A stretch of 9,317 nucleotides of DNA from Gemmatimonas phototrophica (GTDB lineage Bacteria; Gemmatimonadota; Gemmatimonadetes; Longimicrobiales; Gaopeijiaceae), in NCBI GenBank assembly GCA_945876015.1, contig CAMCNM010000060.1, positions 1 through 9,317 of the forward strand, given 5' to 3'. Both the position numbers and the translations under genes were made by a program. Below the pieces are notes generated by a model that searched no databases, was not told where the DNA came from, and saw nothing but the letters and a program-made list of their open reading frames with translations. Below, one piece after another: positions 1-6,000 of the stretch. The first letter of the stretch is position 1; each line of letters begins with the position of its first letter.

Positions 1-49
1 AGAAGTGGTCCCGGTTTTCTGAACAGGTAGGATAAGTGGACAGGCGGGC
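1..49 (+). repeat. IS left terminal inverted repeat
   Basis: This end matches the reverse complement of 1222-1278. The outer 21 bases agree at 18 positions. After an 8-base gap, the inner block AACAGGTAGGATAAGTGG and the following AGGCGGGC also pair with the right end. Such long, interrupted repeats serve as transposase binding sites in IS3-family elements. Confidence 0.88.
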
Positions 50-89
50 TCCCCGGGCGAGATGTTCGCCCACAGCCGAGGAGCTCTAA

Positions 90-395
90 ATGTCGAAACG
101 TCCGCGTCGCAACCATGCCCCGGCCTTCAAGGCCAAGGTCGCTCGCGCCGCGGTCCGCAGCGAAGGCACGCTCGCCGAACTGTCGAAGCGCTTTGATGTG
201 CATCCCGGTCAAATCACCGCGTGGGAGGACCAGCTCCTCGCGGGGGCCACTGAGATCTTTGCGGAGGGCGGCCGACGCGTCGAGCCGCCCGTCGATGTGA
301 AGACGCTGCAGGCGAAGATCGGCGAGCTCGCGCTCGAGAATGATTTTTTAGAACACGCGCTCGGCAAGGCCGGCCTGCTGAGCGCCAAACGATGA
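90..395 (+). CDS. IS3-family transposase OrfA (DNA-binding subunit)
   Basis: OrfA is the short regulatory and DNA-binding protein of the insertion sequence. The 101-residue product begins with a basic segment (SKRPRRNHAPAFKAKVARAA). A helix-turn-helix of the transposase_8/IS3 OrfA type follows at about residues 27-48, with the pattern TLAELSKRFDVHPGQITAWE. The C-terminus (about 70-94) is a leucine/isoleucine-rich helix expected to act as a zipper for multimerisation. The ATG start is supported by GAGGAG at 79-84, five bases upstream. The stop codon overlaps the orfB start as ATGA. Codons 86-87 (TTT TTA) are part of a slippery heptamer, so some ribosomes should shift to frame -1 and make an OrfAB fusion. 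The length is typical for the family and no frame damage is seen. Confidence 0.93.
   Translation: MSKRPRRNHAPAFKAKVARAAVRSEGTLAELSKRFDVHPGQITAWEDQLLAGATEIFAEGGRRVEPPVDVKTLQAKIGELALENDFLEHALGKAGLLSAKR
344..385 (+). promoter_or_regulatory. Programmed -1 frameshift signal (slippery site plus hairpin)
   Basis: The heptamer T TTT TTA (344-350) is in the X XXY YYZ phase relative to orfA. It is followed by a 6-nt spacer and a hairpin. The arms 357-369 and 374-385 pair over 12 base pairs, including one G-T wobble and one bulged A (366), and close on a CCGG loop. Slipping back one base places the ribosome in the orfB frame. No stop codon occurs between 350 and the orfB ATG at 392. The predicted fusion is 87 OrfA residues, 14 linker residues and all 275 OrfB residues, 376 in total. 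IS3-family elements are known to make their transposase this way, usually on an A-rich slippery site. That this U-rich site works here is inference. Confidence 0.75.
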
Positions 396-1219
396 TCGAC
401 CGGACGCACGCCTTGCCGCTCACGCGGCAGGCGGCGGCGCTCGGGATCAGCCGGGGCGCAGTGTACTACGTGCCACGTCCGACGTCGGCGTGGGATCTTG
501 CGCTGATGCGCCGGATCGACGCTCTGCACTTGGACTTCCCCTTTGCCGGGGCGCGGCTGCTCCGGCGGCTGCTCCGGCGGGAGGGCATCGAGGTGGGCCG
601 GCGGCGCGTCGGCACGTTGATGCTGCAGATGGGGATCGCCGCCGTGTGTCCGCAGCCGGGGACGAGTCGCCGGCACCGCGGGCACCCGGTGTATCCCTAC
701 CTGCTCCGGAACCGCACGATCACACGCCCGAACGACGTGTGGGCGATGGACATCACGTACATCCCGATGGCGCACGGCTTCGTGTACTTGGCGGCGGTGA
801 TGGACTGGGCCAGCCGTCGCGTGCTGAGCTGGCGCGTCTCGATCACGATGGACAGCACGTTCTGCCTCGCAGCCGTCGAGGAGGCGATCGCCCGCTACGG
901 CCGTCCCACGATCTTCAACACCGACCAGGGCGCGCAGTTTACCAGTGCGGCCTTCACCGGCCTGCTGCTCCACCAAGCCATCCAGATCAGCATGGACGGC
1001 CGCGGGTGCTGGCGGGACAACATCTTCGTCGAGCGGCTCTGGCGTTCGCTCAAGTACGAAGAGATCTATCTGCACGGCTACGACGCGGTATCCGCCGCAA
1101 CCGCGGGCATCGGGCGCTACTTCACGCTCTACAACACCCGCCGGCCGCACTCCAGTCTCGCCGATCAGACCCCAGACCAGGCATACTTCTTCCCGCTGCC
1201 GCTTGCCGCGGCCGCATGA
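392..1219 (+). CDS. IS3-family transposase OrfB (DDE catalytic subunit)
   Basis: OrfB carries the catalytic domain that cuts and joins DNA ends; in the family it acts mainly as part of an OrfAB fusion. The 275-residue product has an N-terminal HTH_21-like region (about 35-90, with the IDALHLDFPFAGARLLRRLL pattern). The rve integrase core runs from about 110 to 265. The acidic triad is visible: D120 in WAMDITYI, D178 in NTDQGAQFTS and E214 in NIFVERLWRSLKYE. There are 35 residues between the second D and the E, the DD(35)E spacing of IS3 and retroviral integrases. The C-terminus has the family signature YNTRRPHSSL. The ATG overlaps the orfA stop (ATGA), which would allow translational coupling as well as -1 frameshifting. 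The product resembles IS3-group (IS51-like) elements. It appears intact. Confidence 0.95.
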   Translation: MIDRTHALPLTRQAAALGISRGAVYYVPRPTSAWDLALMRRIDALHLDFPFAGARLLRRLLRREGIEVGRRRVGTLMLQMGIAAVCPQPGTSRRHRGHPVYPYLLRNRTITRPNDVWAMDITYIPMAHGFVYLAAVMDWASRRVLSWRVSITMDSTFCLAAVEEAIARYGRPTIFNTDQGAQFTSAAFTGLLLHQAIQISMDGRGCWRDNIFVERLWRSLKYEEIYLHGYDAVSAATAGIGRYFTLYNTRRPHSSLADQTPDQAYFFPLPLAAAA

Positions 1220-1221
1220 CC

Positions 1222-1278
1222 GCCCGCCTTCCACTTATCCCGACCTGTTTCGCTGTACAGAAAAGCGGAGCCACTTCT
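1222..1278 (-). repeat. IS right terminal inverted repeat
   Basis: This is the complement of the left end. Read on the minus strand from 1278 it begins AGAAGTGGCTCCGCTTTTCTG, carries an extra TACAGCGA compared with the left end, then continues AACAGGTCGGGATAAGTGG and AGGCGGGC. The repeat starts two bases after the orfB stop codon. Outside it lies glucan synthase coding sequence on the minus strand. Confidence 0.88.
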
Positions 1279-2172
1279 GAGAGCCCGCGCGCCGCGTAGA
1301 CGGTTGAGGAACCGCGACACGAACACGGAGGTGAGTCGAGGAGGGTGCGCGATGAAATCCCGCACCGCCGCCTCCAGCGCCGGGAGCGTTTCCTCCCCCG
1401 CGGTGCGTAGCCCGGTGGCGCTGCGATCGGCTTCCTCTTCCTGGTCGAGGCCCTGTACGGTGCGCAGAGCCATGCGCCGCACGCTCTCCAGCAACGCCAG
1501 CCTGAGCATCGCCGGGATCGCCCACAGCTCTCCGATCGTGAGCGGCCGCACCTCCTGGAACGCGCGGATGAAGAGTCCCACGTTCTCGAGATCGACGCGG
1601 CCGTCGGTGTGGGAGATGAGCGTCGTCGCGATCTCATAGGCGCGCGGATATCCCGCGAGCGGTCCCGACGAGAGCTCGGGAAGCTGACGGTAGTATCCTT
1701 TCGGCAGGCTTTGGCGGACCTCGAGGATGTGCTCGAGAACGACGTGGAAGTTCTCGAGGAGCCAGACACCGGCCGGGCCGATCTCCAGATCCTTGCCCGC
1801 TCCCGCGCTCAGGCGGGCATGCGAGAGTCGGAGGATGCGGGTGGTCGCCTTGAGGCGGGCGAGGAGAGGTGGGCGGAGCTTGGTCTTTCCGGTCGGTGTG
1901 AGCGTCTGGCCGCGCGCGAGAGCGCGCGCGCTCTCCGCCAGCTGATCCACCCCCAGCAGCTCGCCACGGAGGGGCCCCGCCCGGAGTGCGTCGGCCTGCG
2001 GCGATTGCCCGAAGATCAGGCGGGCGAACCGGCCCAGTTTCGGACGAGGCGATGCGTCGATACGAATGTGAGCGACCTGCCGGCTGGTGCCGTTGGGGAT
2101 CAGCTCACGAGCGCGGTGTGCGATGACGCAAGCGGAACGGATACCCCCCACGCGAGTGAGGGTCTCATTCAA
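1279..2172 (-). pseudogene. ndvB: Cyclic beta-1,2-glucan synthase, N-terminal part, cut by IS
   Basis: About 298 residues match the N-terminal region of cyclic beta-1,2-glucan synthases (NdvB/ChvB), large inner-membrane enzymes that polymerise UDP-glucose into periplasmic cyclic glucans. The diagnostic stretch is VWLLENFHVVLEHI, then LPKGYYRQLPELSSGPLAGYPRAY, HTDGRVD and LTIGELWAIPAMLRLALLE. RGELLGVDQLAESARALA precedes it, as is usual at the family N-terminus. Full-length members approach 3000 residues; here the frame enters the insertion sequence after RGARAL and ends 38 IS-encoded codons later at 1165. The membrane, glycosyltransferase and phosphorylase-like domains are therefore missing from this fragment and, if they exist, lie left of the window. 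The start is uncertain: the most upstream candidate is TTG at 2172 with a weak GGGAAG upstream, and GTG at 2151 is also possible. The gene runs in the same direction as the small gene 73 bases upstream. Function is presumably lost. Confidence 0.82.
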
Positions 2173-2245
2173 TGGCTTCCCGGGCAGGTCTTCGCTGGGC
2201 TCGGCATTGCCGCCGCGGCGAATACCGGTCCGGGTCGCCGTTCAG

Positions 2246-2590
2246 CTACTTCAGGTAGTTGTAGAGCCCGATGATGCCGATGGCGCCCCCGCCGATCATG
2301 ATGACCGTCCCGGCGTCGCCTCCGACGATCGCGCCGACCACGAGAGCGGCTCCGCCGGCAACCATCATCGCGATGTCCTTGCCCGCATTCGGCCTGCTCT
2401 GTTGAGCGGCGGCGATCACGGGCGCGGGCGCCTGCTCTCCCCAGGTGACCGCGAGAACGCGCGGCCCGGTCGCCTTGGCGACCTCGGGGGAAGCCGGGGC
2501 GGATTGAGCGCGGACCGACGTCGGAATCGCTACTGCGATGAGGAGCGACAGGGCGAGGAACAACGACGGACGGGTTGGGCGGGTGAACAT
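2246..2590 (-). CDS. Small exported glycine-rich protein, function unknown
   Basis: This is a 114-residue protein. Its N-terminus looks like a signal peptide: basic FTRPTRP, a hydrophobic core LFLALSLLIAVAI, and a likely cleavage site after SVRA. A polar, Ala/Pro-rich stretch follows (about 30-70). The C-terminus is hydrophobic and Gly/Ala-rich (AMMVAGGAALVVGAIVGGD, then VIMIGGGAIGIIGLYNYLK) and could form one or two short membrane segments. I recall similar short proteins in Gemmatimonadota genomes, but know no function. The ATG at 2590 is chosen over a longer upstream frame because the signal peptide starts there and GAGGAAG lies about five bases upstream. The ndvB fragment follows 73 bases downstream on the same strand. 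Whether the two are co-transcribed is unknown. Confidence 0.75.
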   Translation of the reverse strand: MFTRPTRPSLFLALSLLIAVAIPTSVRAQSAPASPEVAKATGPRVLAVTWGEQAPAPVIAAAQQSRPNAGKDIAMMVAGGAALVVGAIVGGDAGTVIMIGGGAIGIIGLYNYLK

Positions 2591-2757
2591 TCTGGCTTCC
2601 TCTCGGGGCCGGACCGCGACCCCCGTGTTGGGATGGCGCAGCTGGGGATTCCCACGCGCGCTTCCCTCCTGACATGCAGGACGCGAGCCACCGGGCCCGG
2701 GATGGGCGACTACATCATGACATGAAGGTGGACCAATCACCCCGCCACCGGACGCAC

Positions 2758-2793
2758 GAAGCCCCGCCCGGCCGTCGGCCGGTGCGGGGCTTC
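2758..2793 (-). terminator. Hairpin, likely terminator for the 93-residue gene
   Basis: GAAGCCCCGC and GCGGGGCTTC form the outer stem and CCGGCC/GGCCGG the inner stem, with one bulged T (2783) and a GTC loop. This gives about 16 pairs. It lies about 30 bases past the stop of the minus-strand gene at 2824-3105. There is no real T run on the minus strand (CTTCGTGCG), so termination is plausible but not proven. Confidence 0.5.
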
Positions 2794-2823
2794 TCGTCGT
2801 ACTTGCTGGCCCTTCGGTCGGAC

Positions 2824-3105
2824 CTACTGTTCCGTGACCGCGACCGGGGGCAGGGGCGGGCTTTCGATCTGGGGGCGGACGGCCCGGACGCTCCAGGCGA
2901 CCCGGTTCGTGGACGGGAAGCCGCGGTGAGCCTGGGGGGTCACCTCGAAGCGCAGGATGGACGGATCGCCGCCGAAGCGACCGATCGCGCTCAGGATGCG
3001 GGTCGTCGCTTCCGCGTTGTCGGTGCGAGCCTGGATCTCGTTTCGCAGGCCGGGATCGTTTATGACGGCGCAGCGGCTAAGAGCGAGCGAAAACGACTCG
3101 GCCAT
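2824..3105 (-). CDS. Hypothetical protein, 93 residues
   Basis: I do not recognise a family. The product starts MAESFSLALSRCAVINDPGL, has a predicted helical middle (LRNEIQARTDNAEATTRILSAI), and ends in a segment with alternating hydrophobic residues (ILRFEVTP, RVAWSVRAV) and a Pro-rich tail. No signal peptide, membrane segment or cysteine motif is visible, so it is probably cytoplasmic. Coding potential is supported by strong third-position GC bias in this frame and by a hairpin just past the stop. ATG at 3105 is preferred because GGAG lies about nine bases upstream. A TTG at 3135 in the same frame would add ten residues and has no clear ribosome site. Overlapping plus-strand frames look like shadows, with R-, D- and G-rich composition. 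Confidence 0.6.
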   Translation of the reverse strand: MAESFSLALSRCAVINDPGLRNEIQARTDNAEATTRILSAIGRFGGDPSILRFEVTPQAHRGFPSTNRVAWSVRAVRPQIESPPLPPVAVTEQ

Positions 3106-3239
3106 TGATACGGACTCCGGTCGGAGCACCTGCAAGGACGCCAGCGATAAGACCCAAAGATAACGGAATACGGGCCCCCGAGGGCCGGACCGGGGATGAG
3201 GCTAGTGTCCCGAGTCGGAAGTTCGCCGTCGCACCGAGG

Positions 3240-3419
3240 AGGTCGATGCGGAGGGCGGTCGCCTCGGCGGTCGAGTTCCTCGTCCAGGAGAAGGGACTCA
3301 CGCCGGCGAAGGCGCTCTCGCTCGCCAGCATCGCGGTGGATTTCCGCGTGAGTGAGGCGGTGGACCTGACCCAGGTGGTCACCGGGCACATCCCGAAGGA
3401 CATCTTCATCGCGCGTTGA
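3240..3419 (+). pseudogene. Acetamidase/formamidase, C-terminal remnant
   Basis: The last 57 codons match the C-terminal end of the acetamidase/formamidase (FmdA/AmdA) family, which hydrolyses short amides to ammonia and a carboxylate. The recognisable pattern is VASAVEFLVQEKGLTPAKALSLASIAVDFRVSEAVD, with VVTGHIPKDIF at the end. In intact relatives this corresponds to the region where 'AYxLxSxAVDLRxSxVVD' and a final 'PKxIF' occur. Intact proteins are over 300 residues, and nothing resembling the catalytic N-terminal portion lies upstream in any frame. An ATG at 3246 follows GAGGAGG by only three bases, so a short peptide might be made, but no catalytic function is expected. The upstream break is near a CTAGTGTCC motif at 3202. 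It is best read as a decayed gene end. Confidence 0.65.
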
Positions 3420-3441
3420 CCGCGCGGAGAGAGAGCGCGCG

Positions 3442-3481
3442 AAAAGAGCCCCGCGCGGTCGCATGGACCGCGCGGGGCTCT
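3442..3481 (-). terminator. Intrinsic terminator of tatA
   Basis: A perfect 16-bp stem (arms 3445-3460 and 3466-3481, core GAGCCCCGCGCGGTC) encloses a 5-base loop. Read on the minus strand, the 3' arm runs straight into TTTT (3445-3442), the classic Rho-independent form. It lies 27 bases past the tatA stop codon. The short U tract might also stop plus-strand transcripts weakly, but the strong orientation is minus. Confidence 0.85.
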
Positions 3482-3507
3482 CCTGCGTCTGAAGCCGAAG
3501 CTCGCGA

Positions 3508-3792
3508 TCAGGCCTGCGGGATCGCGGCCGTCGTCTGGCTCACGGCCGGGATCTGCGCCGCGGGGGTTTCGGCAGCCCGCGCGAAGGCGTTCGTCTCGGG
3601 CAGCGGCGGCGCGACGTAGCGCGGCTGCTCCGGCATCACCACCTGCCGCTCCACGTTCTGCATGGACTTCTTGAACTCGCGGATTCCCTGACCGAGCGAG
3701 GAGCCGATCTCCGGGATGCGCTTGGCGCCGAAGAGAAGCAGGACGACGAGGAAGATGAGGACCATCTCGCCCATTCCGAGGCCACCGAACAT
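3508..3792 (-). CDS. tatA: Twin-arginine translocase subunit TatA
   Basis: TatA forms the protein-conducting assembly of the Tat pathway, which exports folded proteins carrying twin-arginine signals across the inner membrane, together with TatC. The 94-residue product has the standard layout: a short periplasmic start (MFGGLGMGE), one membrane helix (about 8-21, MVLIFLVVLLLFG), the hinge FGAKRIPEIG, and an amphipathic helix (about 31-45, SSLGQGIREFKKSM). A Pro/Ala-rich tail of about 45 residues follows and is probably disordered. TatB is less likely because of the FGAKRIPEIG hinge and short length. The ATG is preceded by GGAGGG. No tatC lies in the window. The gene is 98 bases downstream of the histidine kinase on the same strand and ends in a strong terminator, so read-through from the kinase operon or its own promoter are both possible. 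Confidence 0.93.
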   Translation of the reverse strand: MFGGLGMGEMVLIFLVVLLLFGAKRIPEIGSSLGQGIREFKKSMQNVERQVVMPEQPRYVAPPLPETNAFARAAETPAAQIPAVSQTTAAIPQA

Positions 3793-3890
3793 TCGCCTAC
3801 CCTCCCTGGCGCGTCAGCGCCGAGTTTGCTGTGTGCTCCAAGGATGACGGGAAGGGTGGTGCCGCGCGACCAAGAAAGGCCGCAGTCGCG

Positions 3891-5030
3891 CTAAGAATCC
3901 ACTAAGATGCGGCCAGGACCCGGCTGAGGGTCCGGCCCGGGCTCGTCAGCCGCCGGCAAGATGACCTCGAAGACGGTTCCGCCGCCCGCGCGGGGACGGG
4001 ACCCGATGCTCCCCCCCTGCGCCTCCGCCAGCGCCCGCGCGATCGCCAGTCCGAGGCCCGCGCGGCCGTGGTCGGGCGGGCCTCCCTGGGGCCGATAGAA
4101 GGGCTCGAAGATCCGCTCGCGCTCGACCTCGGGCACGCCCGGCCCCCGGTCCGCCACGCCGATCACAAGCCCGCGCTCGTCCCGGCTCGGCGACACCTCC
4201 ACGGCGCTGCCCGGCGCGGTCACCTTGAGCGCGTTCTCGATCAGGTTGCCGAGGATCCGCAGCGTGAGCAGGAAGTCGAAGTGCCCGTAGAGCGCGGGCG
4301 CCCGGGCGTCGATCACCGCGCTGACCGTCCGGCCGTTCAGGATCCCTTGGACCTGACGGATCGCCGCGCCGATCACGTCCTCCGCGGCGTTCAGCTCGGC
4401 CTCCACCCCGAAGGTGCCCGAGCGCAGGCGCGAGAGATCGAGCAGGTCGCTCACCATGCCGGAAAGCCGGTCCGCTTGCTCCTCGATCTCGGCGGCGCGG
4501 CTCGTTCCGGTGCGCTGTTCCTCCTGGGCGAGCGCCTTGATCGTCGTGAGCGGCGTGCGCAGGTCGTGCGAGACCGAGGTGAGGACGAAGTCCTTCATCC
4601 GCTCGGCCTCGCGCAGCGCGGCCACGTGCTCCACCTCGGCGATCAGCCGCTCGCGCTCGAGCGAGAGCGCCGTGACCTGCTCCGCGCGCAGAAGCGCCAG
4701 ATCCCGCTCGTGGCGCGCGCTCGCGAGGAGGCGCGATGCGACGCCGGCGACGGCATAGAACGCGGCGAGCGTCACGAAGTCGGCGGGCCGGCCGAACGTG
4801 AGCACGCGGTTGTACGGCGTTTGGAGGAAGAAGTCGATCACGAGGAAGCTGACCGTCGCGAGCGCGAACCCGAGGCGGTGGCCGGCGCCGAGGCTCCCGC
4901 CCAGCACGATGAGCAGGTAGGCGAGGGGGATGTAGCTCTGATCGGCCTCGGATCGGACCGGGACCAGCACGGCCGTCACGAGCGCCACCATCCCGAACCA
5001 CAGAACCCAGCGTCCGATGCGGACCGTCAT
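3891..5030 (-). CDS. DUF4118 sensor histidine kinase (KdpD C-terminal-like)
   Basis: This is a membrane sensor kinase of 379 residues, likely partner of the regulator encoded immediately upstream. Residues 6-105 hold the DUF4118 membrane domain known from KdpD, with hydrophobic helices at about 9-26, 34-50, 53-70 and 84-101. A coiled linker (105-145) leads to the HisKA dimerisation domain, with phospho-acceptor H155 in TSVSHDLRTPLT. The HATPase domain shows the N box (N262 and N266 in GNLIENALK), G1 box (DRGPG, D294), F box (IFEPFYR) and G2 box (GRAGLGLAI). Classical KdpD of about 900 residues also has N-terminal KdpD and universal-stress-protein domains; these are absent here. The ATG at 5030 starts four bases after the regulator's stop, indicating an operon. 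A longer frame to 5162 would overlap the regulator and is less likely. The signal is unknown; potassium or turgor sensing is only suggested by family. Confidence 0.88.
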   Translation of the reverse strand: MTVRIGRWVLWFGMVALVTAVLVPVRSEADQSYIPLAYLLIVLGGSLGAGHRLGFALATVSFLVIDFFLQTPYNRVLTFGRPADFVTLAAFYAVAGVASRLLASARHERDLALLRAEQVTALSLERERLIAEVEHVAALREAERMKDFVLTSVSHDLRTPLTTIKALAQEEQRTGTSRAAEIEEQADRLSGMVSDLLDLSRLRSGTFGVEAELNAAEDVIGAAIRQVQGILNGRTVSAVIDARAPALYGHFDFLLTLRILGNLIENALKVTAPGSAVEVSPSRDERGLVIGVADRGPGVPEVERERIFEPFYRPQGGPPDHGRAGLGLAIARALAEAQGGSIGSRPRAGGGTVFEVILPAADEPGPDPQPGPGRILVDS

Positions 5031-5034
5031 CGGC

Positions 5035-5733
5035 TCACGCCGTGAGCTCGAACCGGTAACCGACCCCGGGCTCGGTGACGACGTAGCGCGGGGCGCCGGG
5101 GTTGGGCTCGATCTTCCTGCGCAGGTTGGTGACGTGGACGCGGAGGTACTGCTGCGGATCACCGGGTCCCCGGCCCCACACGGCCTCGAAGATCTGGCGG
5201 TGGGTCAGCGTGCGGCCCGCCGCCATCACAAGCGCGCGCAGGATATTCCACTCGATGGGCGTCAGGCGGAGGCGCTCCTCGCCCCGCGCGATCACCCGGC
5301 GCGCGAGATCGATCGTGAGATCGCCGACTTCGAGCGGACCGTCGGACGGGATCGTGTGCTGCGCCCGCGCCCGCCGCAGGTGCGCCTGCACGCGGGCGAT
5401 CAGCTCGCGCGTGCTGAACGGCTTCGTCACGTAGTCGTCCGCCCCCGCGGTGAGCAGCGACACCTTCTCCTGCTCGGCGTGGCGCGCGGAGAGCACGATG
5501 ATCGGTGTCGCAGCCCACCGGCGGATCTCCTGACAGACCTCGACCCCCGGCATGTCCGGGAGCCCGAGGTCGAGGATGATCAAGTCCGGCTGCGCCGTGG
5601 CGGCGAGGTCTATGCCTTCGGTCGCCGTCCCAGCTTCCACCACGCGCTCGAAGACTTCACCGAGCGCGTTCTTGAGCGCGCGTCGGATCTGTGGCTCGTC
5701 GTCGATCACGAGGATGCAACCAGGCTCGGTCAT
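5035..5733 (-). CDS. kdpE: OmpR-family response regulator, KdpE-like
   Basis: This is a two-component DNA-binding regulator of 232 residues. The receiver domain (about 5-118) has the acidic pocket D11/D12 in VIDDEP, phospho-acceptor D55 in IILDLGLPD, S82 in IVLSAR and K104 in YVTKPF. The C-terminal winged helix (about 132-230) has LTPIEWNILRALVMAAGRTLTH, the recognition region QQYLRVHVTNLRRKIE and the terminal YVVTEPGVGYRF. These motifs are close to KdpE, which activates the kdpFABC potassium-uptake operon in other bacteria. No kdp structural gene is in this window, so the target here is unknown. The ATG at 5733 has no clear ribosome-binding site, but a longer start does not fit the receiver domain. 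The kinase follows after a 4-base gap. Confidence 0.9.
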   Translation of the reverse strand: MTEPGCILVIDDEPQIRRALKNALGEVFERVVEAGTATEGIDLAATAQPDLIILDLGLPDMPGVEVCQEIRRWAATPIIVLSARHAEQEKVSLLTAGADDYVTKPFSTRELIARVQAHLRRARAQHTIPSDGPLEVGDLTIDLARRVIARGEERLRLTPIEWNILRALVMAAGRTLTHRQIFEAVWGRGPGDPQQYLRVHVTNLRRKIEPNPGAPRYVVTEPGVGYRFELTA

Positions 5734-5758
5734 GCCCGCAGTGTGACACGAAGCGGGG

Positions 5759-5775
5759 GGATAAAGCTAGTATCC
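5759..5775. promoter_or_regulatory. Palindrome GGATA-N7-TATCC upstream of the regulator gene
   Basis: An inverted repeat with 5-base arms and a 7-base AT-richer centre lies 26 bases before the regulator start, between that gene and the divergent small reading frame. Its position would suit an operator, and TAGTAT or TTTATC could be -10 elements. This is weak: short palindromes occur by chance. Confidence 0.25.
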
Positions 5776-5847
5776 GCCGTGGTTTCGGAGGCGCGATGGT
5801 TGCGTGAGGCACACATCGAATCCGTCCCGGCTGCGGGTGGAGGCGTC

Positions 5848-6000
5848 ATGGCACAGGACACCAAGAAGAACGTGGATCGGCAGGACGAGAAGTCGGATCG
5901 CGGCGGTCAGCAGCGCGACAAGCAGACGGAGCGCCACGGCGGCCATGGCCGCACGATCCAGCGGAGGCGCGCCTGCCACCCAGCCCGGTCCCGGTGCTAG
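5848..6000 (+). CDS. Possible small hydrophilic protein, 50 residues
   Basis: The frame begins MAQDTKKNVDRQDEKSDRGG and continues with many Q, K, R, D, H and G residues, so it would be a soluble, probably unstructured, basic peptide. Support for it is a good GGTGGAGG ribosome site six bases before the ATG and G/C-ending codons over the first 35 codons. The last 12 residues (RRRACHPARSRC) look less like a natural protein end. On the other strand a 59-residue hydrophobic frame (MAAVALRLLVALLTAAIRLL onward, within 5767-5946) mirrors it and has no better support. The stop overlaps the stop of the convergent DUF4097 gene. I know no family, though short Q/R/G-rich proteins are frequent in such genomes. 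Confidence 0.4.
   Translation: MAQDTKKNVDRQDEKSDRGGQQRDKQTERHGGHGRTIQRRRACHPARSRC

Larger units (their letters stand above)
1..1278 (+). mobile_element. IS3-family insertion sequence, nearly complete
   Basis: The segment has the layout of an IS3-family element: long imperfect terminal inverted repeats, a short orfA with a helix-turn-helix, and an overlapping orfB with a DDE integrase core in the -1 frame. Its length of about 1.28 kb is normal for the family. The window opens with AGAAGTGG, whose complement CCACTTCT ends at 1278. The true left terminus is therefore at base 1 or up to about two bases outside, because the right flank continues with GA and the outermost bases could be part of the repeat. 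A target duplication cannot be checked because the left flank is missing. The element lies in a minus-strand glucan synthase gene and is oriented opposite to it. Both reading frames look intact, so it may be active. Confidence 0.93.

Noticed and set aside
209..1234. 341-residue minus-strand frame across the insertion sequence
   Set aside because: It is the antisense of intact orfA and orfB and shows no recognisable motifs.
2674..3108. 144-residue plus-strand frame
   Set aside because: It runs through the terminator hairpin at 2758-2793 and opposite the better-supported 93-residue gene; composition is D/R/G-rich as in shadows.
3808..3821. GGCGC-GTCA-GCGCC hairpin between the kinase gene and tatA
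   Set aside because: Only five pairs and no T run follow; too weak to call a terminator or leader element.
4068..5045. 325-residue plus-strand open frame opposite the histidine kinase
   Set aside because: Its R/E/H-rich low-complexity sequence has no domain pattern; the minus strand encodes a complete kinase with all boxes.
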